Source of the DNA: an uncultured Actinomyces sp. | GTDB lineage: Bacteria > Actinomycetota > Actinomycetes > Actinomycetales > Actinomycetaceae | NCBI GenBank assembly: GCA_938014245.1 | Contig: CALLSD010000067.1 | Span: 1 to 11,093 of the forward strand | Reading direction: 5' to 3' | DNA: 11,093 nucleotides | Shown here: positions 4,830 through 11,093 of the stretch, piece by piece | How positions within the stretch are numbered: the stretch's first letter is position 1 | Layout of the letters: each line of letters opens with the position of its first letter | Notes under the pieces: model-generated | Seen by the model: the letters and a program-made list of their open reading frames with translations, nothing else | The model's database searches: none | What the model was told of the DNA's origin: nothing | Position numbers and translations under genes: made by a program

Positions 4830-6590
4830 ATGAAAGACAAGAGGGAGCTGGTCAGGAAGATGACGGCGAAAAGCCGGCTAGCTAATGCCTTGCTTCTGAC
4901 CAGGGCGGTTCTTGGGCTTGTTCCCACAGTTCTCGTAATCTTCCTTGTCCACCTGTTTTTGGAAGGGTCCCTCTCGCCCGCTGCAATTGCCTATGTCGCT
5001 GCGGGAATGACGGCATGTGTGGTGGCGAAGGCGTTGTGCATGTACACGGCAACATGGAAAGCACATCTGGTGGCGTATTCGTGCCTGACGGACATCCGCC
5101 TGCGCATCGTGCGCCATCTGAAAAAGCTCCCTCTCGGCTTCTTTCAGATCAGAAGGCCAGGAGACCTCGCGAACGTCATGCGTAATGACGTGGAGCAGGT
5201 GGAGGTGTACCTTGCCCACGGGCTACCCGAATCGGCCTCAGCCACTCTGTTCCCCGCCGCCGCGTTCGTCCTCATGCTTGCAGTGGACTGGCGGCTTGCC
5301 CTGTGCATGATGGCAGGTCTGCCCCTTATGTGGCTCGTGAAGAAGGCGGCGGCGCCTGCTTGGGCGAGAGGCTTCGAGATAGTAGCCCAGTACGCCTCCC
5401 GCATGCAGAACAGCCTTATGGAATACGTCGCCAATATAGCCGTTGTCAAAGCATTCGGAAAGGAAGAACGCAAGACCGATGAGACGGTCGGGGCGGCGCG
5501 TGATTACGTGAACTGGGCAACGAGCTCGATGAACGATGTCTCGGTCCCTATGGCTCTTATCGCTCTGTTCATGGAGTTCGGGACGGTACTCGTGCTGATT
5601 GTGGGAACGTGGCTTCTCTCCACGGGCGGCGTATCCATCGAACGTCTTATCTTGGCTATGGTGCTCGCAGCCGCCTTCACTTCCTCAGTGGCCAAAACGG
5701 CGACCCTGCAACACTACCGCTTCATGTTCGACCAGGCTATGACGGGCATTGAATCGGTGCTGGGCGTCAAGCCCCCAAACCTCATCGAGAGCTCCGAGGA
5801 GCCTCGCATGGGAGACATAGAACTGCACGGAGTATCGTTCTCCTACCCGCAGAGCGAGGAAGACGGCAACGAGAGGAAGCAGGCTCTCGACTCGATAGAC
5901 CTCGTGTTCCACAGGGGAAGCACCAACGCGCTCGTAGGTTCCTCGGGATGCGGGAAGAGCACCCTCGCGAGCTTAATCATGGGATTCTGGCAACCTGACA
6001 GCGGGCGCGCAACTGTGGGTGGACAGGACCTTTCCCAACTTTCCGAAAGGCAGGTGTCGAGACTCTTCTCCATAGTCCAGCAGGACGTGTTCCTCTTCAA
6101 CCAGAGCATCGAGGAAAACATCCTCATCGGCCGACCAGGAGCAACGCATGAGGAGGTGGTCAAGGCAGCTAAAAGAGCGCGTATCCACGACTTCATCACT
6201 AGACTCCCGCACGGTTACGCTACGGTTCCTGGCGAGGGCGGCATCCAGCTCTCGGGTGGCGAGCGCCAGCGCATCTCGATCGCCCGAGTGATGCTGAAAG
6301 ATGCCCCCATCATCATCCTTGACGAAGCGACGGCCGCGGTCGACGCCGAGAACGAGGCCCTCATACAGGAGGCGATAGACGACCTGTCTCGCGACAAGAC
6401 TGTCGTGACCATAGCCCACCACCTGAACGCCGTTCGTGGAGTGGAGCAGATCGTCGTGATGAGGGAAGGCCGCATCGCCGGGGCTGGAACCCACGAAGAA
6501 CTTATGTCTACCTGTCCTCTCTATCAGGAGATGGTTGCCAAGCAAAAGCAGGTGGACAACTGGGATATCAGGGAGGTCGCATCATGGTAA
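4830..6590 (+). CDS. ABC half-transporter (type IV exporter fold), first of pair
   Basis: A 586-residue fusion of a six-helix membrane domain (about 1-310; clear hydrophobic runs near 20-45, 55-75, 135-165 and 245-285) and an ATPase domain. The ATPase has Walker A GSSGCGKST (370-378, K376), Q-loop Q418, signature LSGGE (474-478), Walker B IIILDE with D498/E499 and H-loop H530, so it is catalytically complete. Half-transporters of this fold are usually exporters, but IrtAB and YbtPQ, siderophore importers, share it. GGAGG at 4816-4820 precedes the ATG by nine bases. Its last seven bases overlap the next gene, which encodes a second half-transporter, so a heterodimer is expected. With EcfA, EcfT and an ECF S-component downstream, an import role is favoured, though export or processing of the same compound remains possible. 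Confidence 0.92.
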   Translation: MKDKRELVRKMTAKSRLANALLLTRAVLGLVPTVLVIFLVHLFLEGSLSPAAIAYVAAGMTACVVAKALCMYTATWKAHLVAYSCLTDIRLRIVRHLKKLPLGFFQIRRPGDLANVMRNDVEQVEVYLAHGLPESASATLFPAAAFVLMLAVDWRLALCMMAGLPLMWLVKKAAAPAWARGFEIVAQYASRMQNSLMEYVANIAVVKAFGKEERKTDETVGAARDYVNWATSSMNDVSVPMALIALFMEFGTVLVLIVGTWLLSTGGVSIERLILAMVLAAAFTSSVAKTATLQHYRFMFDQAMTGIESVLGVKPPNLIESSEEPRMGDIELHGVSFSYPQSEEDGNERKQALDSIDLVFHRGSTNALVGSSGCGKSTLASLIMGFWQPDSGRATVGGQDLSQLSERQVSRLFSIVQQDVFLFNQSIEENILIGRPGATHEEVVKAAKRARIHDFITRLPHGYATVPGEGGIQLSGGERQRISIARVMLKDAPIIILDEATAAVDAENEALIQEAIDDLSRDKTVVTIAHHLNAVRGVEQIVVMREGRIAGAGTHEELMSTCPLYQEMVAKQKQVDNWDIREVASW

Positions 6591-8302
6591 GAGAGATCCT
6601 AGAACGGATGACCCCCGCTGGCCGGCGCATGATGTTCATAAGCATCGCCGCATTCACGATTTATGCACTAACCAGCGTGGCAATGGCCTTCGTTATCCTC
6701 GCGGCTATCTATTCGGTCCTGGATGGACCGGTCGACCTTGCGCCCTACTGGGTGGCGCTCATCTGCCTTCTCCTCATCAAAGGAGCAAGCAGCATTGTGG
6801 CAGACAAACAGAAGCATTGTGCGGGTTTCGACCTTGTGCTTGAGATCAGGATCGCCGTCGTCAGGCGGCTGAAGTCGCTTTCCCTCGGTTTCTACACGGG
6901 GGAGCGACTAGGCGAGATTGGCGATATTGTTCATAAGGACATCGATAACATGGAGATGGTGGTGGGGCACCTATGGACGAGGATGGCAGCTGATTTCATC
7001 GTCGCGGCGATTTTGCTCGTGGCTGCGGTCCTCGTTGATTGGCGCATGGCGCTACTTACGGTATCAACCTTGCCCGCTGCGCTTGCGCTCCTTGCAGCAG
7101 GACTGAGGAAGGCCCAAGCCCTCGAAAGAAGATGCGGGGATGACGCGGCGGACATGACGAGCCTGTTCGTCGAGTACGTGAAGGGCATCCCGCTTCTGAA
7201 GGCTTTTGCTGAAAGCGAGGCCCTCGACCGTAGGCTCGAGGCGACGGTGGCGAGCTTCGGCGAGAGCAGCAAGGCAGCGTCGCGGAACATAGCGCTGGTC
7301 CTGTCCGCTTACAGTCTGGTAGCGGACCTTGCCTTCGTAGTCATGGCGTCGTGCGGTGCCCTGCTCGTGCAGAGTGGTTCTCTGCCCCTGTTCGTCTACA
7401 TCGGCTTCATTATTGCGAGCGTGGAGTTCTACAAGCCCTTCTTTGCAATGGAGTCGCATTGGATGAACTATCTCAAGGTGAGGGATAGCTTCCGAAGGAT
7501 AGAGAAGATTATCCGAGCGTCCTCTGTCCCCGAGCCCGATGAGCCGCGCGTGCCTACGTCGCACTCGATTAGGTTCAATCAGGTGCGTTTCTCCTATGGA
7601 AGGGACTCTTTTGAGTTGCCCGAGGCAACGTTTACGGTCCCCGAACATACTATGACAGCACTCGTAGGCGAGTCCGGGTCGGGCAAGAGCACACTGACCA
7701 ACCTTCTGCTGAGATTCTGGGACGTAAATGCGGGAAGCGTGAGCATCGGCGGCGTGGACGTGAGGGACATCCCCTACGACGATCTTCTTGCCTCTATCAG
7801 CATCGTTATGCAGGATGTACGGCTCTTCGCGGACACCATTGAGGGTAATATCCGCATAGGCAAGGCTGATGCGACGCACGAGGAAGTGGTGGAGGCGGCC
7901 AAGAAGGCGTGCATCCACGAGTTCGTGATGTCGCTTCCACAGGGCTACGAGACGCTCATCGGGGAGAACGGCGTGGGTCTCTCAGGCGGGCAGAAGCAGA
8001 GGTTGTCTGTTGCTCGGGCGTTTCTAAAAGACGCCCCCATCCTCGTACTCGACGAGATGACGAGCAGTGTGGACCCGATTAACGAGGTGCTTATGCAGAA
8101 AGCCGTTTCTGCGCTCGCGCAGAACAGAACAGTGCTCGTGGTGGCGCACCATCTGAGCACTATCCGCTCTGCAGACCAGATAATCGTGATGCGACAGGGG
8201 GAAATTGTGCAGAGGGGTACCCACGAACAGCTCCTCGAGGAGAGCACCGGTTATTATCGGACTCTCTGGGAACGTGGGGCCAAGACGGAGGGCCAGGAAT
8301 GA
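6584..8302 (+). CDS. ABC half-transporter (type IV exporter fold), second of pair
   Basis: A 572-residue membrane-ATPase fusion, partner of the preceding gene. Hydrophobic segments lie at about 17-40, 48-70, 130-175 and 238-280. The ATPase domain has Walker A GESGSGKST (362-370, K368), Q-loop Q410, signature LSGGQ (466-470), Walker B LVLDE with D490/E491, and H-loop H522. Both ATP sites of a heterodimer would therefore be canonical, unlike the asymmetric heterodimeric exporters in which one site is degenerate. The ATG at 6584 lies inside the end of the first gene and has GGGAGG (6571-6576) seven bases upstream, so translation is coupled. Its stop overlaps the next start as ATGA. By context it belongs to an IrtAB/YbtPQ-like or SiaDE-like pair; the substrate is not determined. 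Confidence 0.92.
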   Translation: MVREILERMTPAGRRMMFISIAAFTIYALTSVAMAFVILAAIYSVLDGPVDLAPYWVALICLLLIKGASSIVADKQKHCAGFDLVLEIRIAVVRRLKSLSLGFYTGERLGEIGDIVHKDIDNMEMVVGHLWTRMAADFIVAAILLVAAVLVDWRMALLTVSTLPAALALLAAGLRKAQALERRCGDDAADMTSLFVEYVKGIPLLKAFAESEALDRRLEATVASFGESSKAASRNIALVLSAYSLVADLAFVVMASCGALLVQSGSLPLFVYIGFIIASVEFYKPFFAMESHWMNYLKVRDSFRRIEKIIRASSVPEPDEPRVPTSHSIRFNQVRFSYGRDSFELPEATFTVPEHTMTALVGESGSGKSTLTNLLLRFWDVNAGSVSIGGVDVRDIPYDDLLASISIVMQDVRLFADTIEGNIRIGKADATHEEVVEAAKKACIHEFVMSLPQGYETLIGENGVGLSGGQKQRLSVARAFLKDAPILVLDEMTSSVDPINEVLMQKAVSALAQNRTVLVVAHHLSTIRSADQIIVMRQGEIVQRGTHEQLLEESTGYYRTLWERGAKTEGQE

Positions 8303-9852
8303 GCGCCTTCGCGCATATAACCCTCGACAAGGTGACGTTCCAATACGCGGGGAAGGATAGCGATGCTATCCACAGTGTCGACCTGGATATCCATGAAGGC
8401 GAGTTTGTGCTCCTGACAGGAAGAAGCGGCTGCGGGAAAACCACGGTCGCAAGGCTCATAAATGGTCTTATTCCTCATTTCTACAAGGGTGAGCTGGAAG
8501 GAACGGCGAGAGTCGGCGGAACGGAAACTCGCGAGATGGAAATCGGAGACATCGGAAAGATGGTCGGCTCGGTTTTCCAGGACCCGCGCAGCCAGTTCTT
8601 CATGACCGACACGACGAGCGAGGTGGCATTCGGCTGCGTGAACGCGGGACTGCCACGCAACGATGTAGCTCAGCGGGTCGAAAGCGCATTCCGACGCATG
8701 AACATTCAGTGTCTGCGGGATAGGAGCGTGTTCGAACTCTCGAGTGGAGAGATGCAGCTGGTGGCTATAGCCTCCTGCTATGCGATGGGGCCTTCCGTGT
8801 ACGTCTTCGACGAGCCGTCCGCAAACCTCGATATGGAAGCCGTGGAGACCCTCAGGAAGACACTATCCGAGCTAAAACGCGAGGGAAAGACTGTCATCGT
8901 TCTAGAGCACCGACTTTTCTATCTGTCTAATCTCATCGACCGGATGGTCGTCATCGAAGATGGTGCCGTATCCCACGTATACGACGCAGCCAGCGCTTTG
9001 TCCCTTGGCGACTCCACACTCGCTCATATGGGTCTAAGGAACTTGCATCTGAAGTCGGCGCTAAACGCTATGCCCGACCATAAGCCGACCTTGTCAAAGT
9101 GTGAGAATGCGGCCTTCGAGATAAATAATCTTACGTTCTCATACGGCTCACAGCATTCGACGAGGAGTGCCGGATCGACACCGCGCGACCCTCGCACCAT
9201 CGGTCCGCTGAGCTTTTCCGCCCGATTCGGCGAGGTAATCGGAATCATAGGAGAAAACGGTGCGGGGAAGACAACTCTGTCGCGTCTGTGCTGCGGACTT
9301 GAGAAAGAGGATGGGGGCACCGTGTCCGTAGACGGCAGACCCCTTTCGCCAAAGGAGCGATTGGGGCGCATCCGACTAGTCATGCAGGATCCCGACTACC
9401 AGCTTTTCTCCGATAGCGTGCTGGGAGAGCTTTCGTTGGGTGGACGGAGAGACGCCGATGTCTGTGAGCGAGCACTCAGAAAGCTGGGGCTATGGGATAT
9501 GAGGGAAGCTCATCCCGCAACGCTTTCGCGAGGGCAGAAGCAGCGCCTCACAATAGCATGTGCCCTCGTCGATGAGACTGCTACCTACTTTTTCGATGAA
9601 CCGACGAGCGGCTTGGACAGGGAGAACATGGAGAGAGTCTCTTCTACGATCCGATCGCTCGCACAATCGGGAAGCGTCGTATTCGCCGTCTCTCACGATC
9701 CTGAGTTCCTTCTCTCTGCCTGTGACCGCATTCTCCATCTGAGCGGTGGACTAATCGTTGACGACTTCGCCCTTGACGGCTCGTCGCGAGAGAGGCTCTT
9801 GAGATCGCTTTGTAAAGGAGGTGTGCAATGGGGCGCTCATGCAGACGCATAG
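8299..9852 (+). CDS. ECF transporter double ATPase (EcfA-EcfA' fusion)
   Basis: A 517-residue soluble protein made of two tandem ABC ATPase domains, equivalent to the EcfA/EcfA' pair that powers energy-coupling factor importers. Domain 1 has Walker A GRSGCGKTT (41-49), VFQDP, signature LSSGE (147-151) and Walker B FDEPSANLD (D171/E172), with H in LEHRL. Domain 2 has GENGAGKTT (318-326), VMQDPDYQLF, signature LSRGQ (409-413), FFDEPTSGLD (D433/E434) and VSHDPEF. Both signatures lack the usual second-position glycine pair (LSGGQ), while catalytic glutamates and histidines are kept. The Q-loops with QDP and the following F fit the EcfA subfamily. The linker (about 250-275) is hydrophilic. GGAGGG (8287-8292) precedes the ATG, which overlaps the previous stop by ATGA. 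The next gene begins 25 bases before this one ends. It should bind EcfT at the membrane. Confidence 0.92.
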   Translation: MSAFAHITLDKVTFQYAGKDSDAIHSVDLDIHEGEFVLLTGRSGCGKTTVARLINGLIPHFYKGELEGTARVGGTETREMEIGDIGKMVGSVFQDPRSQFFMTDTTSEVAFGCVNAGLPRNDVAQRVESAFRRMNIQCLRDRSVFELSSGEMQLVAIASCYAMGPSVYVFDEPSANLDMEAVETLRKTLSELKREGKTVIVLEHRLFYLSNLIDRMVVIEDGAVSHVYDAASALSLGDSTLAHMGLRNLHLKSALNAMPDHKPTLSKCENAAFEINNLTFSYGSQHSTRSAGSTPRDPRTIGPLSFSARFGEVIGIIGENGAGKTTLSRLCCGLEKEDGGTVSVDGRPLSPKERLGRIRLVMQDPDYQLFSDSVLGELSLGGRRDADVCERALRKLGLWDMREAHPATLSRGQKQRLTIACALVDETATYFFDEPTSGLDRENMERVSSTIRSLAQSGSVVFAVSHDPEFLLSACDRILHLSGGLIVDDFALDGSSRERLLRSLCKGGVQWGAHADA

Positions 9853-10535
9853 ACCCGCGGACGGCTCTGCTCGCAACCTGCCTTCTGGGCATTACCGCAG
9901 TGATCTCCAACCGGCCGGAGGCAGCTCATGCGGCATGCGCTATCGGGGCCCTATGCGCGCTCGTCTCCGGGGCGTGGCGGCCGTGCATCGCCCTATCTGC
10001 CGCCTATGGACTCATAGCCGCCGTGATGGCACTTGCCGAGGGAGCTGGAAGCACAACGCTTATGACCGCTGTGGTCATGCTGAGCTACATGGCCCAAAAG
10101 TTTGTAGTTCTGGCTCTCCTGGGCGTCTCCCTTTCTAAACTGGCCTCGATGCAGGATCTTCTCGCTGCGCTGCAGTCTATGGGGACTCCGCAGGCAATTC
10201 TTATTCCATGCATGGTCATTCTGCGATTCTTCCCAACTATACGCAGGGACGCCTTACATCTCATGGAAAGTCTAAAAACGCGCCGCGTGCTCGCAGGAGG
10301 AGGGTTCGCATTCCGACACCCAGCTCTCACATGCGAGCTTTTGATAGTTCCGCTCCTCATGAGGAGCGTGAGGGTATCCGACGAGCTTGCGGCATCCGCA
10401 CTTGCCCGCGGCTTAGACGGCGAGACCCAAGCAACGGTGCTGCAGCCTCTGTTTTTTGGAGGAAGGGACATCGTGGCGGCCGCCTTAACCCTCCTGGCAA
10501 CCGGAGTGCTTGTGTGGCTTCAATTTGGACCGTGA
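9828..10535 (+). CDS. ECF transporter transmembrane component EcfT
   Basis: A 235-residue membrane protein (CbiQ/EcfT family), the scaffold joining the ATPases to the substrate-binding S component. Hydrophobic segments lie at about 12-27, 35-49, 54-70, 79-100 and 211-232. Between them is a long cytoplasmic helical region with RFFPTIRRDA (133-142), KTRR (150-153) and the diagnostic Ala-Arg-Gly at 193-195 in a SALARGLDG context; the arginines of these two helices contact the ATPases in known ECF structures. A strong AAAGGAGGTG (9814-9823) precedes the ATG although the start lies 25 bases inside the EcfA gene, so it is both coupled and independently well initiated. Length is slightly shorter than the typical 250-270 residues. 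Confidence 0.9.
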   Translation: MGRSCRRIDPRTALLATCLLGITAVISNRPEAAHAACAIGALCALVSGAWRPCIALSAAYGLIAAVMALAEGAGSTTLMTAVVMLSYMAQKFVVLALLGVSLSKLASMQDLLAALQSMGTPQAILIPCMVILRFFPTIRRDALHLMESLKTRRVLAGGGFAFRHPALTCELLIVPLLMRSVRVSDELAASALARGLDGETQATVLQPLFFGGRDIVAAALTLLATGVLVWLQFGP

Positions 10536-10549
10536 TAGAGGGACTCAGG

Positions 10550-10612
10550 ATGAGACTTGTCTCGTCAAATTTGTACGTCTTAAACCAGAACGGAAGAAAG
10601 GACTCATTATGA
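10550..10612 (+). CDS. Possible 20-codon leader ORF coupled to the S-component gene
   Basis: In the 73-base gap after EcfT, an ATG with GAGGGA (10538-10543) six bases upstream opens a 20-codon frame. It stops in a TGA (10610-10612) overlapping the S-component ATG as ATGA. A 7-bp hairpin GATGAGA/TCTCGTC (10549-10555 with 10560-10566, one G-U pair) covers its start codon. The peptide (MRLVSSNLY...DSL) has no recognised motif and no run of one amino acid, so classic attenuation is not supported. It may couple translation of the S component or be chance. Confidence 0.35.
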   Translation: MRLVSSNLYVLNQNGRKDSL

Positions 10613-11093
10613 AAAAAGGCGGAACCTCGGCCATAGGGGCTCGAGATCTCGTATCCATTGGTGTCTTCGGAGCGCTGTCTCTCCTAATCTTCTTCGTAGT
10701 GGGAGGTATCGCTGGTCTTACTGTCGTGGGGACAGTCGCCAACATACCCATTGTCTGCTTCTTCACATCGATAGCCTATCTACTCCTTGCCGCAAAAGTC
10801 AGGAAGACTGGGATCTTCCTCATCATGGGGACCATAAACGTGTTGCCCGGCCTGATGGCGGCAAACGTCTTCGGTGTCATCGGCAGTATCGCGGGCTGGG
10901 CTCTTGCGGAGGTGGTTGCCACGCGGATCGGGTACTCGAACAGGAAAGGTCTCGTTGCGGCTTACGTCGTCGGTTGCACACTGCAGTCGGCGCTCTACAC
11001 CCTTCCCATATACCTTTCAGCTGCTCAGTATCTTTCCGAGCGCCAAGAAATACTGCGACTCACCGATGAGACCATGGCGCAGTTCGTCGCGAT
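10609..11093 (+). CDS. ECF transporter S component, MptD/Trep_Strep family (partial, 3' end outside window)
   Basis: The first 161 codons are present and the frame is open to the right edge. AAAGGA (10597-10602) precedes the ATG by six bases. After a short basic start with ARDLVSIGVFGALSLLIFF (positions 10-28), it shows hydrophobic segments at about 15-32, 36-60, 67-95 and 115-135. This layout and the RDLxxIGxFxAL opening match the MptD/Trep_Strep group of ECF S components (roughly 190 residues), whose substrates are mostly unassigned. The S component captures the substrate outside and toppling in the membrane delivers it, with EcfT and EcfA supplying ATP-driven release. The dedicated EcfA-EcfT-S set suggests a group I (single-substrate) ECF transporter. 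Heme or an iron/cobalt complex is suggested by context only. Confidence 0.82.
   Translation, partial: MKKGGTSAIGARDLVSIGVFGALSLLIFFVVGGIAGLTVVGTVANIPIVCFFTSIAYLLLAAKVRKTGIFLIMGTINVLPGLMAANVFGVIGSIAGWALAEVVATRIGYSNRKGLVAAYVVGCTLQSALYTLPIYLSAAQYLSERQEILRLTDETMAQFVA

Noticed and set aside
5973..6545. Antisense open frame (190 codons, minus strand) opposite the first ATPase domain
   Set aside because: Shadow of the ABC coding frame; composition and absence of motifs do not support a gene.
7064..7918. Long antisense open frame (284 codons, minus strand) within the second ABC gene
   Set aside because: It lies fully opposite a gene with complete ABC motifs, has no recognisable domain, and long antisense frames are common opposite GC3-rich genes.
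1..11093. CRISPR arrays, tRNA, rRNA, insertion sequences, integrase genes
   Set aside because: Scanned by eye; no regularly spaced repeats, tRNA-like cloverleaf, rRNA core or transposase motif was found.

Overview
The window looks like chromosome from a moderately GC-rich, host-associated Gram-positive anaerobe, most likely Actinomycetota of the class Coriobacteriia (Collinsella/Olsenella-like). This is inferred from the GC-rich third codon positions of the transport genes, the AGGAGG-type ribosome sites, the TetR/ABC/ECF gene combination and the HTH-Fic protein. No rRNA, tRNA, CRISPR array or intact insertion sequence is visible.

Region 1 (1-1740) holds an AAA-type ATPase with a C-terminal DUF4143 (nuclease-like fold) domain. 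Its start codon lies at the edge of a perfect 14-bp inverted repeat. A poorly coding segment with competing hairpins follows and ends in a strong intrinsic terminator (1710-1740). Region 2 (about 1741-3650) is visibly AT-richer than both flanks. It carries a DUF2442-HTH fusion, a small zinc-ribbon protein and an HTH-Fic adenylyltransferase. The DUF2442 and Fic genes are each preceded by a perfect palindrome sharing the core CGATATCG, which suggests autoregulation by their related HTH domains. Region 3 (3655-3900, minus strand) is a remnant of a small HTH protein interrupted by two apparent single-G losses.

Region 4 (4035-11093, running off the right edge) is the main functional unit. It consists of a TetR regulator with a good promoter and operator, then a co-directional gene set: two type IV-fold (exporter-like) ABC half-transporters, a double-ATPase EcfA-EcfA' fusion, EcfT, and an MptD/Trep_Strep-type ECF substrate-binding membrane protein cut by the window end. 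The genes overlap or abut (7 nt, 4 nt, 25 nt, then a 73-nt gap holding a 20-codon ORF that overlaps the next start by ATGA), so they are probably co-transcribed and translationally coupled. Four AATATT-centred sites lie at the TetR and transporter promoters, so TetR probably controls both. The order ABC-ABC-EcfA-EcfT-EcfS resembles the distal siaDEFGH part of the group A Streptococcus heme locus, and the half-transporters are of the class that includes IrtAB/YbtPQ. Uptake of heme, a metallophore or a similar scarce cofactor is the working hypothesis; the substrate is not shown by the sequence.
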